Assembly: GCA_002686885.1 (NCBI GenBank)
Contig: NYYT01000048.1
Coordinates: 25,192 to 73,651, forward strand
Length of the DNA: 48,460 nucleotides
Reading direction: 5' to 3'
Source of the DNA: Pedosphaera sp.
GTDB taxonomy: Bacteria > Verrucomicrobiota > Verrucomicrobiia > Limisphaerales > AAA164-E04
Shown here: piece by piece, positions 11,601 through 19,129 of the stretch
How the letters are laid out: every line of letters begins with the position of its first letter
Numbering within the stretch: the stretch's first letter is position 1
Program-made: the position numbers and the translations under genes
Notes under the pieces: model-generated
Databases searched by the model: none
What the model was told of the DNA's origin: nothing
The model's input: only the letters and a program-made list of their open reading frames with translations

Positions 11601-13503
11601 CTATTTGCGGCGCTTGATCGGAAACGGCATCGCGATGGGTAAGTGTGTCGGAGATTTCGATCGCTTGAATGGATTTGAGATCTACTGGGCATGTTTTCGC
11701 ACCATCCACCAAGATCAGCGTCACACCTGCATCCGTTAAAATTTGTTTAAGGCGTTCGTTGGGATGGGTTGGATCCAAAGGGACATAATGGGCTCCCGCT
11801 TTCATGATGCCCAGCAGTCCTGCAACCAGTCGTTCCGAACGGCGCATCATGATGGCCACTGGATTCCCAGGTTTAATCCCATTCTTTATCAGACCTTGAG
11901 CGATGCGGTTTGCATGTCGATCCAATTGATCGAAACTCAAACGAATGTCCCTGAACCTGACGGCGGTCCGTTCGGGATGCTTTCGGGCTCTTGTTTCGAA
12001 AAGTGCAAGAACCGAATGGTTGGGGCATTTAGTTTCAGTTTGATTCCATGTGAGGAACTGCTTCCTTTCGGCGGATGTGAGGTAATCCCATGCGTCGATA
12101 GGATTGTCAGGAGATTGAACCACCTTGCTGAGGAACGCATGCAAATGGTCATCAAGTCGCTCAATGGTCGATGATTCAAACAGATCACTGCTGAATTCAA
12201 TGAATCCGTCCAATCCCGATGGGCCTTGGGTAAGTTCCAGACTGAGATCAAATCTCGAATGCATGTGTTGGGTTTCCAGCGGTTCAACTTTCAGTGCGGA
12301 CGATGATGGTTCATCCCTTGACTCCTGTGTTCGCAGCACGAACATAACTTGAAATAAAGGATTCCGGTTGAATTCTCTATCCACATTGAGTGCATCGACT
12401 ATGCGTTCGAAGGGTACTTCCTGATGACTTAATCCTTCGACGACCGTTTGGTGAGCTTGACGAAGCAATGCCCGGAAGCTCAGGCCCTGATATAATTTGG
12501 AACGGAATACGAGATTGTTGACGAACAAACCGATCAAAAATCGTGTGTCCTCACGGTCCCGGTTTGTGGCAGTGGAACCGATACAAAAATCCTTTTGCCC
12601 GGTATACCTGAACAAGACTGCCTGAAGTCCTGCCAGTATCGTGCTAAAAAGTGAAGCGCGTTCAGATCGGGCAAATGTTTCCAAAGCCTGCATAAGTGCT
12701 TGCGGGATGTGGATTGGATACCGTTCACCGCGATAAGTCGGTTGAGCAGGGCGCGGATGGTCGGTGGGTAAGTGGAGATTCGTTGCAACATCTTTCAGTT
12801 GGGATACCCAATAAGCCAAACCCTTTTCCATCGATTCAGTCCGACCTTGTAACCAGTCGGCGTAATCCACGTATTGAATGGGCAATGGAGGCAGTTCCGG
12901 TTTTTTACCTTCAAGTCGTCGGCTGTAGATATGTTGGAGCTCCCTTATGAGAACACGTAAGGATCCATAATCGACGATGATGTGATGAATGGCCAGATGA
13001 AGGATTGCGACCGATTTGGTTTGGCGTTCCAGGAACAGGCGCAGTAATGGTGCCACGGACAAATCGAACGGTTTGGAGTAGAAAGTTGAAAGGACGCTTT
13101 CTTGATTTTGGATGGGCACCTCGAACGGAGGTAGTGGTCGGGGGGGATCAATGATTTGCCGAGGTATTCCATCCTCACTGAAAAAACGGGTCCGCAGTGA
13201 CTCATGACGTTCAACAATTTCATCGAAACACGCCCTTAGTAATTCGCCATTCAAGTCACCCGACAAACGCAGCTTGACCGGAATGATATAAGCTGACTGC
13301 CTCGGATGTAACTGGTCGATAAACCAGAGTCTCTCCTGGGCAGGGGACAAGGGAAACCCAGGCAAACGCGTAGATTCCTCCTCAATGGTCTGATCCTTCA
13401 GGCCTTGCTTTTTTTCGAGAAGTTCAGCCAATAGTCGACGCTTCTCCTGGGTCGACATTGAAGCCAGTGCTTCCGGCGTTTTCCCGTGTCGGGAGGCGGT
13501 CAC
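5620..13503 (-). CDS. NRPS, C-A(Gly)-PCP-C-A(Ala)-PCP-E
   Basis: A 2627-residue two-module synthetase. Module 1: C about 48-480 with HHIIVDYGS (the Gly after the catalytic Asp is replaced by Tyr), A about 498-1000 with pocket D-I-L-Q-L-G-L-I-W-K, a known glycine code, and PCP Ser1044. Module 2: C about 1106-1530 with HHIIADA, A about 1555-2065 with pocket D-L-F-N-N-A-L-T-Y-K, a known alanine code, and PCP LGGDSI (Ser2105), the form found before epimerases. E domain about 2160-2600 with HHLIVDG, EGHGRE and NYLGQ. It should add Gly then D-Ala. Both C domains start in the LCL style. The start is uncertain: GTG at 13503, 10 bases after the hydroxylase stop, or the in-frame ATG at 13458 (MSTQEKRRLLAELL, a common NRPS start). 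Neither has a strong ribosome site. The next gene overlaps by 4 bases. Confidence 0.94.
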   Translation of the reverse strand: MTASRHGKTPEALASMSTQEKRRLLAELLEKKQGLKDQTIEEESTRLPGFPLSPAQERLWFIDQLHPRQSAYIIPVKLRLSGDLNGELLRACFDEIVERHESLRTRFFSEDGIPRQIIDPPRPLPPFEVPIQNQESVLSTFYSKPFDLSVAPLLRLFLERQTKSVAILHLAIHHIIVDYGSLRVLIRELQHIYSRRLEGKKPELPPLPIQYVDYADWLQGRTESMEKGLAYWVSQLKDVATNLHLPTDHPRPAQPTYRGERYPIHIPQALMQALETFARSERASLFSTILAGLQAVLFRYTGQKDFCIGSTATNRDREDTRFLIGLFVNNLVFRSKLYQGLSFRALLRQAHQTVVEGLSHQEVPFERIVDALNVDREFNRNPLFQVMFVLRTQESRDEPSSSALKVEPLETQHMHSRFDLSLELTQGPSGLDGFIEFSSDLFESSTIERLDDHLHAFLSKVVQSPDNPIDAWDYLTSAERKQFLTWNQTETKCPNHSVLALFETRARKHPERTAVRFRDIRLSFDQLDRHANRIAQGLIKNGIKPGNPVAIMMRRSERLVAGLLGIMKAGAHYVPLDPTHPNERLKQILTDAGVTLILVDGAKTCPVDLKSIQAIEISDTLTHRDAVSDQAPQIEIDSNDLAYLIYTSGSTGQPKGVRIRHGNLVNLLQSMATAPGMTEQDTLLAITTIAFDIATLEMLLPLIAGGQLVIAEEETTTDGTALASLMASSNTTILQATPASWRMLIDSGWKGRPTLKMLCGGEALDLELARTLLTKGAQLWNLYGPTETTIWSGALRLTQTMLKGNTVPIGGPIFNTGFHVLDENDKPVPIGVPGELYISGQGLSPGYHERASLTAEKFRTIHLTESGGKSGPTGCYATGDRVRFKDDGTLEFLGRLDHQVKLRGYRIELGEIETALTEHPLVETALVTLHDADGNPRLVAYCILQASADRPDEKELERYLNGRLPTYMRPSGWIFLDQFPLTPNGKIDRNALPKPDDHRQDPIAQSSPPPVSETEITLAKIWQELLNRKITNRSTHFFDAGGHSLLAARLTTRIRDTFQINFALRSLFEHPVLSDLAASIEKTKATIGAASKSCINVAVEKRPSDTPLTMTYAQKRQWILAKLDPQNPAYHIPAAIRVKSTLSNETILKALILLCERHELLRTGFVEDADGNPTPVVHAPCQPAFKSLDLSDLPSDTQLEEARKALKADARRPFDLTRPPLMRILTVKLAEKDTILLLVLHHIIADAWSLRVLMKEISILTQNGCDREALSPLPLDYSDYAYYEQNHDSTSSQTYWLDQLKNAPTRLNLPLDFERPADPTHRAGSVSFRLSPDTSEAIENLSKERKATLFMTLLAAFKILLYRYSEQNDILVGSPVGHRPHPDLEQSIGLFVNTLVYRSRIGGKESFSDLIKQVKQTVIDGLDHQNVPFEALIGLVESERDWDRTPLFQVCFLWQDQFPGDVRPGSEIEPFPLPAGSCKFDLTLSMAQEDRQLIGQFEYRQDLFGEGTMTAMVSAFQCLLNSITKGPEEPLDHLTLKANAQTNDALRRPSIRATGLHLGFFQQAKNTPDQTAIIHGNANVSYRNLANRASQLTEHLQSIGVGLGSHVGICMDRTPDLIVAILGTLNAGAAYVPLDPAYPSSRMDLILDDAHIHCVITDAENGSLIPENIIKVTPTNSVDQTEPQAPKITTTHSNHTAYIIYTSGSTGTPKGVIIEHGNATALVEWAKTMYSPEELSATLASTSICFDLSVFEIFVPLCTGGTVILAENALELATLPQAMQVSLANTVPSAASEWARSQALPENLRTINIAGEPLGKQLVQNLYQQINANHPSKAKVYNLYGPSEDTTYSTFFLTQAVEKGASTPIGLPIDNTHAYVLDSHLNPVPQGMTGDLYLAGTGIARGYWNRPALTAESFIPNPFDKTGRPMYRTGDRARYRYDGQLEFLGRSDDQIKLRGFRIELGEIEQALRRHPDIVDAAVAVIPMSKVSGTKQHQLVAYFVTATTPQKPASLPPDSDIVRKYRTHLATILPSYMMPSVYVDTPPFKRLPNGKLDRSQLPKPEWPDSTRVAEEPSNPLETSLASIWMDFLGHDKVGIHDNFFSLGGDSIIALQIVARAQREGIRLTPRDMFQHPTIAGLSMVAEYQPSDDGSTKPPAVGLDSSQETNVALNPIQNWFFQLPLKHPEHWNQSLLLDVKEPLDPDHLRIALKGLSEHHPALRAVFHREEGRWIQRFLALQSRPPLRVIQETCDDPSQRIHQVASEAQSDFELHRGPLWRVVYFDMRDHQNQSIRRLLVVCHHLIVDGVSWRILLGDLQFIYHQLERHGNVELPMPSHSIPEWMGYLNQQDFSNRENHWRNIEEACHTSKIPQDHPQENNLMGDAKTIRVSLKRDQTTQLLGDVPNHYSIRVDELLIAALARTLTRWSGQSLLALQLEGHGRETGRSNMDLSRTVGWLTCLYPAVIQTHHEQSPDHSLKASKEALRGALDHGLSYGLLRWGNQHNTRKLADQNGPTVRFNYLGQSDQLFGPQSLFARAPENTGNARHPDDPRDVLFELNAIVIDGELQIHWIYGGNKHEEKTMRKLGKAYQQNILDLITFCLAPDSQSGYVESEFPLMDLKPGELQDLLEDIE
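5704..7026 (-). other. Epimerization domain (within the Gly/D-Ala NRPS)
   Basis: Residues about 2160-2600 carry the E-domain set: HHLIVDG followed by VSWRILLGDL, EGHGRE, and NYLGQ. It converts carrier-bound L-Ala to a D/L mixture, so the next condensation domain is expected to select D-Ala. That domain, in the Ser module, has the matching start LSPMQQGLLFH. The C-terminal tail (GELQDLLEDIE) resembles a communication-mediating helix. Confidence 0.9.
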
Positions 13504-13513
13504 AAGTTGCTTG

Positions 13514-15436
13514 TTATTCAGTCTGAGTCGCCGTAGGTCCTGCCTGCTTCACAAGTTCAACAATGGCGGCTTTATGATGTTTGATTTCGGACGTCAATTC
13601 CGCAGTCAACACCCCCTTGGGTGCGTTGCATTTCAATTCGGATTCCTCCAGCCAGAGTTTCACATTCAAGGATTGTAATTCTTGTAGCAATGCACTGACT
13701 TTTTCCATTTCCGGATCGATGGCGTCACCACTTGATACGGCGCGTTCCATTTGGGCAGGTTTGGCAGTGGTGGGAGCCACATATTTGTCCGCCCCCTCAG
13801 GAATCGGTAATGGCCCCGAGTTGACCGTTTCACCGGTTATTGGGCTTAAGTGAATTTCCTTGGTGCCGAAGGCGCGTTCACAAGGGACACCGATCGCTTT
13901 GCATTTTTCAATGAAGGCATTGGCTTCCAGAAGCGGACCAGATGCTTCGGTGTAAATGATCGAGGTGATGTAGGTCAGCCATGGTTCCATCCCCATGGCA
14001 TACACGTAAACTTCACCGGGAGCCATCGTTTCCACCAACTCCATGGCCCGCTGGGAATCAGATCCATCCAGTCGACGGGATTCGGATTGTTGTCGTTTCA
14101 CTTTTTGAGGGAGAAGCGGCCCGTAATTCCATGTGTAGGGAGCACCTTCGCATTCCATTCCAATAAACAGTACATCGGGGGATCCAAGAAGGTGTCGCAG
14201 ATGTTTGTACAAGGTGGTGTCGACATTGTTGGAATCCGCCGCACAGATGACGGATCGCCCGTGCAATTTGACCCAATAAGCGTTCTTCGTGGCGATGTTC
14301 AAATCTCCATGTTCGCCGTAAACCGGCAGACTGACAATTTCTCCATTGGGAACATTGATGCTCTGAAGTTCTTCGATTTCAATGATGTTATTAAAGCCAA
14401 CCCGTTCGAGTGTCATCTTCAATGAGGGATCCAGCAGTGATCCCTTCTGTCCGGTCGGTATGACCACATTCCGAATCTTATGTCGTAACTGCAAGAGGGT
14501 TTCGAACATGACATGATCCTGATGGTTATGCGTCATCATGGCATAGTCGATGGTATCCGGAAGGTCGGCATAACTGTATCGATCCATGCCGGAAGGATTC
14601 GGGTTGCTGACCAGTGGATCGCAAAGGATGCTGACATCTGAAGATTCGATCAATACGCAAGCATGGCCAAGATATCGAATGCGTACGCCTTCACCTCTAA
14701 AACGGGAGGGATCCGGTGCGAGATCATCGGTAAACAAATCCAGGAATACATCTCTTGATTTCCCTTGCAGTTGAAACGTATCAGCGATGGCTTCTGGTGA
14801 GTCGGCCATGTCTCGTGCCTGAAAGAGTCGATCAAAACGGGGATCCTGGAATGGAGCCCGTAAATAACATTCCAAATCTTCTGACAGACTGGGGGTGCTG
14901 AGTACGAAGGGACGACGGTCCACATCCGCAACCCGTCGCAGGCCGACACCCTGACAACCCGTCTGATAATAATCGCTTCGGTAAATCATTCCCTCAATGA
15001 AGCGGATGGATGGGCAGTCGCGTGCATCGTAGACGAGTTCAATGAAGCCACGTAGTGCGGTGGGTATTGTTTGATAGAGTGGCTCGAGCGAGGCGCCTTT
15101 GGGATGACTGTCTAGGATGGCTTCCAACTGTTCTATTGATTTGCTTAACAGAAGGAGATGTTGTTGATCTGCTTTGGTATCATTCAGCAGTTGTTGTAAT
15201 TCAGGTACCCGCTCAGGTCCGTATTGGATGAACGGGCCCCCAGCCATTTCTGGATTTTTGAGCGCATCGACATGTGCCTGTGGGTTATCAATGAACGATT
15301 CGATGATCGGCATCTGCGATTCGGTCAAATAACGCGCGTGCGTCGCAGGAGGAATCAGGTAACTCCAACCATACCAGTAATTGCTCAGGGGTTCGGCGAT
15401 CACCTCCGCTCTCAGTTTGCAATGATCTTTACTCAT
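13514..15436 (-). CDS. CmlA-type non-heme diiron beta-hydroxylase with C-terminal TubC-like docking domain
   Basis: A 640-residue protein. Residues 1-250 match my memory of the CmlA N-terminal dimer/arm domain (EPLSNYWYGW, PPATHARYLT, NPEMAGGPFI). Residues about 252-520 are a metallo-beta-lactamase fold: LGHACVLIE, then H303xH305xD307H308, E375-H376 and D401. The known CmlA iron ligands, as I recall them (H305, H307, D309, H310, E377, D403), fall at the same spacing with a constant offset of two. CmlA enzymes use dioxygen to beta-hydroxylate an amino acid while it is tethered to a carrier domain. Residues about 577-632 form an extra module with the TubC_N pattern (LLQELQSLNVKLWLEE, LKCNAPKGVLTAEL), absent from CmlA itself. 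The start overlaps the stop of the TubC-C-A-PCP gene by 4 bases, which suggests that module's residue as substrate. Substrate unproven. Confidence 0.85.
   Translation of the reverse strand: MSKDHCKLRAEVIAEPLSNYWYGWSYLIPPATHARYLTESQMPIIESFIDNPQAHVDALKNPEMAGGPFIQYGPERVPELQQLLNDTKADQQHLLLLSKSIEQLEAILDSHPKGASLEPLYQTIPTALRGFIELVYDARDCPSIRFIEGMIYRSDYYQTGCQGVGLRRVADVDRRPFVLSTPSLSEDLECYLRAPFQDPRFDRLFQARDMADSPEAIADTFQLQGKSRDVFLDLFTDDLAPDPSRFRGEGVRIRYLGHACVLIESSDVSILCDPLVSNPNPSGMDRYSYADLPDTIDYAMMTHNHQDHVMFETLLQLRHKIRNVVIPTGQKGSLLDPSLKMTLERVGFNNIIEIEELQSINVPNGEIVSLPVYGEHGDLNIATKNAYWVKLHGRSVICAADSNNVDTTLYKHLRHLLGSPDVLFIGMECEGAPYTWNYGPLLPQKVKRQQSESRRLDGSDSQRAMELVETMAPGEVYVYAMGMEPWLTYITSIIYTEASGPLLEANAFIEKCKAIGVPCERAFGTKEIHLSPITGETVNSGPLPIPEGADKYVAPTTAKPAQMERAVSSGDAIDPEMEKVSALLQELQSLNVKLWLEESELKCNAPKGVLTAELTSEIKHHKAAIVELVKQAGPTATQTE
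13541..13708 (-). other. TubC-like (beta-hairpin) docking domain at the C-terminus of the hydroxylase
   Basis: Residues about 577-632 of the hydroxylase align by eye with the N-terminal docking domain of the neighbouring NRPS: LLQELQSLNVKLWLEE / LKCNAPKGVLTAEL / IKHHKAAIVELV against LLAEWARTGIRLRLDK / LKCAGPPEVVTALQ / IAEHKTEIIEFL. A Pro/Thr/Ala-rich linker (about 540-575) joins it to the metal domain. Such domains normally sit at NRPS N-termini and grip a short acidic tail of the upstream subunit. Confidence 0.8.
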
Positions 15437-18400
15437 AAAGAAATTTCCTCACGTTCGCCTTCTTCAACTTCTGTGTTCATCAAGGCTTGTATTTGTCTTT
15501 TCTGATCAATTCGCAATGCCATCCCTGCCACGGTGGGCGCATCAAAAAGATCGATGACGGTGATTTCAACACCAAAGGTTTCAAGGACCTGGGAGACGAG
15601 ACGTGTGGCCAGCAAGGAGTGGCCTCCGGAGTCAAAGAAATTATCATTCGTTCCAATTTCAGGAAGTTCCAGTAGCTCTGCAAAAAGGGGACATAATTTG
15701 GTTTCGGTCTCGGTTTTGGGTTGAGTGGCTGAACCGGGTGTCCGGTTTTCAGGTGCAGGCAGCGCCGACTCATCAAGCTTGCCGTTTTCATTCATTGGCA
15801 CTTCATCAATCCAAATGAATGTGGATGGCAGCATGAATTTTGGAAGTTTTTCGCTTAAGAAGTCGCGTATGACGGATGGATCAGTTTGTTTCTGATCGGG
15901 CGTGCTTGGAACCCCGTAAGCAATCAGTCGATTGACTCCACCAGCCGCCTCGCGTGCTCTCACCAATCCAGTTTTAACGGCGGCGTGTTGCTCAAGTATG
16001 CGTTCTACTTCCTGGATCTCGATGCGATATCCTCGTATTTTGGTCTGCTGATCCACACGTCCCAATATACGTATGCGACTATCGGGTAGATAGGAGGCAA
16101 GGTCTCCTGTTCGGTAGAGCAAAGGGATCGGGTATTTTCGTGGCGATTCGACCGATTCAAAAGGATTCGGGACAAAACGTTCGGCGGTCAATCGAGCTTG
16201 CTTATGATAACCTCGTGCCAATCCAACGCCTCCAATGTGCAATTCACCCACGACACCGATCGGTGTTATTTGCAAAGCTTCGTCCAGGACATAAAGCTGT
16301 TTGTTGGCGCTTGGACGAATGGTTGGAACCAATGGTTTGCCATTGCCACATACCACCATGCTGGCATTGACCGTGGTTTCGGTCGGACCATACGCATTAA
16401 TGAAGGTTCGTCCCTGGCTCCATGTCTCAATCAATTCAGTGGAAGGCGCCTCCCCGCCCACGAGAACAACTCGCAGTGACGGGTAATTGTCTTTTGGCAG
16501 GGCTGACAATGCAGATGGCGTGAGCGTAATGTGGGATACTTTTTGTCGATGAATCAATTCCTGTAAATCTGGGCCCGGAAGCAGCGTCGAGGATGGGGCT
16601 AACAGCAGCTTGGCACCTGCAGCCAGTGTCATGACCAATTCCGGTACGGATCCGTCGAAACTGAAAGAGAAAAACTGCAACACGCAATCACCGGGGCGGA
16701 CATCACAAACCCTGATTTTATCTTCGGTTAAATTAACAAGACCGCGATGTGGGATTAGTGCTCCTTTGGGCTGACCCGCAGAACCGGATGTGTAAATTAA
16801 ATATGCAAGATGGATCGGTTGAACGGAAACGTTCGGATTGTCAGTTGATTCCGTATCCAGATTAAGAGAATCAATATCGATCCGGGATGTATCCGCAGGC
16901 AAGGATGTCTGGCTGTGAGTTAGTATGAAGACGGCGCCGGAGTCTTTAACGAGAAATTGGAGTCGCTCTTCCGGGTAGGAAATGTCAATGGGTAGATATG
17001 CTGCTCCTGCTTTCAGCACAGCCAACATCGCAACGACCATGTCAATGGATCGATCCATGCAGATGCCCACCACTTTTTCTGGCTGGATACCCAGAGAGAT
17101 CAGATGATGCGCCAATTGATTGGCACGTTGATTCAATTCCCGATAGCTCAGGGTTTCTTCGACGTCACCTTTGTTGTCAAAAACGAGGGCAATGGCATTG
17201 GGTGTTTTGAGGGCCTGTGATTCGAATAACTGGTGGTAGCATGCCTCATCATTGAATGCGACATCATGCGAGTTCCATTCGTTCTTCTGACGTTCGGTTT
17301 CTTGAAGGGAAAGCAGTGACAGTTCGCAGATCGGGCTCTCAGGTTGTTGCACGATTGATTGGAGTATATTTAGAAAATGCTCCACCATGCGACGAATTGT
17401 TTCCGGCTTGAAAAGGTCGGTATTGTATTCGAAGCCACCGGTGAATCCATCGGGCGTTTCGTACATATCGACGCTGAGATCCAGTTTTGCCGATGCCATT
17501 TCCTGTGGCAATCGCCGGAGTTTCAGTCCGGGCAGGTTCAGATCCTGTTCTCGTTGATTTTCCAATCGGAACTTGACCTGAAACAGCGGGCTCAGGCTCA
17601 TGTCGCGGTCAGGCTGCAGCGCTTCCACGAGTTTTTCAAACGGAAGGTCCTGGTATTGATATGCCTCAAGCGTGGTTTCACGCACTTCCTGAAGTATCTC
17701 CACAAAGGAAGCCTCGGTACGCACGCGCGTCCGAAGGACCAAGGTGTTGACGAAGAGCCCGATCAATCCTTCAACTTCCGGACGTTGGCGATTCGCAATA
17801 GGCGTGCCAATAAGCAGATCATCCTGTCCTGAGTAACGTTGCAGGAATAAATTGAATGCCGCCACCAGCGTCATGAAGTTGCTGGATTCGTTGGATTGTG
17901 CCAGGGATTTGAGCTGCATGGACACTTCACGCGGCACGGTAAAGATCTCCACTGCACCCGAAAATGTCTGAACTCGTTTTCTTGGGAAATCTGTGGGCAA
18001 CTGGAGTGTGGGGATTTCTCCTCCCAATTTGTTTCGCCAATAGTTCAGCTGATTCTCGAGGACTTCTCCCTGAAGCCAGTTGCGTTGCCAGATGGAAAAA
18101 TCGGCGTATTGGATGGGAAGCGGATGCAGATTCGTCGGCTGTCCCAACAGCTGGGAACGATAATTCAGGCTTAATTCCTTGAGCAGAATATCCGTTGACC
18201 ATCCATCGGCAATGATATGGTGCAAGGTAAAGAGCACAATAAACCGTTGATCTTCGATCCGATAGATGGCGACATCCAGCAGTGGGCTCCTGCGCAAGGC
18301 AAATGGTTTTGTTGCATGCCGAACCACTTCCATCCGGACCTTTTCTTCTGCATCGTACGTGTCTCTGAGATCCGTCACATCCAAGTCCCAGGGTTTTGGC

Positions 18401-18852
18401 GCTTGAATGATTTGGTGTGGGGTGCCTTGTGATGAGCCGAAATGTGTGCGGAAGACCTCATGACGTGCGGTGATGGCTTCAAGGCTTTTTCTGAAAGCGT
18501 CCAAATCCAGGAGCCCTTCTAATTCGATCGCAAACGGAATGTTGTAGGCTCCTGTTTCCGGCTGCATTTCCTGCAAAAACCAAAGGCGTTGTTGCGCAAA
18601 AGAAAGCGGAATGGATTCAGGTCTCGGTTGGCAGGGTTGAATGTTTTCCTGATCTGAACATGAGGCATCCGTTGATAAAAACTCAATGATTTCCGTCTTA
18701 TGCTCCGCGATCTTGGGCTGTAGGGCGGTGACGACTTCAGGTGGTCCGGCGCATTTGAGCTTTCCCTTATCCAATCGCAATCGGATTCCTGTGCGAGCCC
18801 ACTCAGCCAGAAGATCTTTGGTCTTTTCTTGATTCAGTGTATTTACATTCAT
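15433..18852 (-). CDS. NRPS, TubC docking-C-A(unknown residue)-PCP
   Basis: Counting from the ATG at 18852 (1139 residues). TubC_N docking domain about 5-60; C about 80-505 with intact HHIIADG (211-217) and an LCL-type start (PLSFAQQRLWFLQEM); A about 535-1040; PCP GGHSLLA with Ser1079. The adenylation core is slightly unusual (YTSGSAGQPKG instead of SGSTG). The pocket reads D-G-P-T-L-G-A-V-N-K, which matches no code I remember, so I name no substrate. The C-terminal tail NTEVEEGEREEISL is acidic and could be the ligand of a TubC-type domain. The frame extends to an ATG at 18897, but the docking domain begins properly at MNVNTLNQ, so 18852 is preferred. It is the first gene of the leftward operon from the divergent region, coupled by ATGA overlap to the hydroxylase. 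Confidence 0.92.
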   Translation of the reverse strand: MNVNTLNQEKTKDLLAEWARTGIRLRLDKGKLKCAGPPEVVTALQPKIAEHKTEIIEFLSTDASCSDQENIQPCQPRPESIPLSFAQQRLWFLQEMQPETGAYNIPFAIELEGLLDLDAFRKSLEAITARHEVFRTHFGSSQGTPHQIIQAPKPWDLDVTDLRDTYDAEEKVRMEVVRHATKPFALRRSPLLDVAIYRIEDQRFIVLFTLHHIIADGWSTDILLKELSLNYRSQLLGQPTNLHPLPIQYADFSIWQRNWLQGEVLENQLNYWRNKLGGEIPTLQLPTDFPRKRVQTFSGAVEIFTVPREVSMQLKSLAQSNESSNFMTLVAAFNLFLQRYSGQDDLLIGTPIANRQRPEVEGLIGLFVNTLVLRTRVRTEASFVEILQEVRETTLEAYQYQDLPFEKLVEALQPDRDMSLSPLFQVKFRLENQREQDLNLPGLKLRRLPQEMASAKLDLSVDMYETPDGFTGGFEYNTDLFKPETIRRMVEHFLNILQSIVQQPESPICELSLLSLQETERQKNEWNSHDVAFNDEACYHQLFESQALKTPNAIALVFDNKGDVEETLSYRELNQRANQLAHHLISLGIQPEKVVGICMDRSIDMVVAMLAVLKAGAAYLPIDISYPEERLQFLVKDSGAVFILTHSQTSLPADTSRIDIDSLNLDTESTDNPNVSVQPIHLAYLIYTSGSAGQPKGALIPHRGLVNLTEDKIRVCDVRPGDCVLQFFSFSFDGSVPELVMTLAAGAKLLLAPSSTLLPGPDLQELIHRQKVSHITLTPSALSALPKDNYPSLRVVLVGGEAPSTELIETWSQGRTFINAYGPTETTVNASMVVCGNGKPLVPTIRPSANKQLYVLDEALQITPIGVVGELHIGGVGLARGYHKQARLTAERFVPNPFESVESPRKYPIPLLYRTGDLASYLPDSRIRILGRVDQQTKIRGYRIEIQEVERILEQHAAVKTGLVRAREAAGGVNRLIAYGVPSTPDQKQTDPSVIRDFLSEKLPKFMLPSTFIWIDEVPMNENGKLDESALPAPENRTPGSATQPKTETETKLCPLFAELLELPEIGTNDNFFDSGGHSLLATRLVSQVLETFGVEITVIDLFDAPTVAGMALRIDQKRQIQALMNTEVEEGEREEISL
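18658..18840 (-). other. TubC_N-type docking domain (N-terminus of the NRPS)
   Basis: Residues about 5-65 of the protein starting at 18852: LLAEWARTGIRLRLDKGKLK, then IAEHKTEIIEFL. The helix, short strand pair, then helix arrangement is that of TubC_N docking domains, which receive the C-terminal tail of an upstream synthase subunit. This implies an upstream partner. Which one is not decided by gene order, because the first gene of an operon has no neighbour before it. Confidence 0.8.
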
Positions 18853-19129
18853 TGTAAGACTCAGCCAACATTCGATGGGCCAAATTGATACGTTCATTGC
18901 CCGTCAAATCCCGGTAGAGGTTACAACAAACCGTTGATTTTTGACGACGCTTTCATTGTAGAAAATCCGCAACAGCCGAGTTCATTTTGGCAACATTCTG
19001 GGATAGGCTCCAACCAGCACAAGCAAGAGAAAAATGCTCTTATTGAGACTCAATCTCAAGAATAATATGGAGCTTTATGTTGTTTTAGGGGATTGTTGCG
19101 TTGGGTCATGATTCGGTTCAAAACTTGTC
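18853..19129. promoter_or_regulatory. Divergent intergenic control region between leftward NRPS operon and rightward FAAL-PKS genes
   Basis: About 277 bases without a gene, the only sizeable gap in the window. It must hold the promoters of two opposed operons. For the leftward operon, TACAAT (minus strand, 18960-18955) is a good -10 match but lacks a good -35. For the rightward operon, an AT-richer stretch from about 19022 to 19080 includes AATAATATGG after a TTGAGA. No strong sigma-70 pair, riboswitch or terminator is obvious. Confidence 0.45.
19043..19059. repeat. Short inverted repeat, possible operator
   Basis: TTGAGACTCAATCTCAA contains two nested inverted repeats: TTGAG-A-CTCAA, and TTGAGA-5 bases-TCTCAA. 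It lies about 70 bases before the FAAL-PKS start, where a regulator could control the rightward operon or both. Such short palindromes also arise by chance, so this is a weak call. Confidence 0.3.

Noticed and set aside
13514-15436. Reading the metallo-beta-lactamase-fold protein as a quorum-quenching lactonase, UlaG-like lactonase or resistance hydrolase.
   Set aside because: The N-terminal domain and all iron-ligand positions fit CmlA, including the Glu375 and Asp401 expected of the diiron site, and it is embedded in an NRPS operon.
18853-18897. Start of the TubC NRPS at 18897.
   Set aside because: The added residues (MNVSIWPIECWLSLT) are not part of the docking fold; the ATG at 18852 begins it cleanly.
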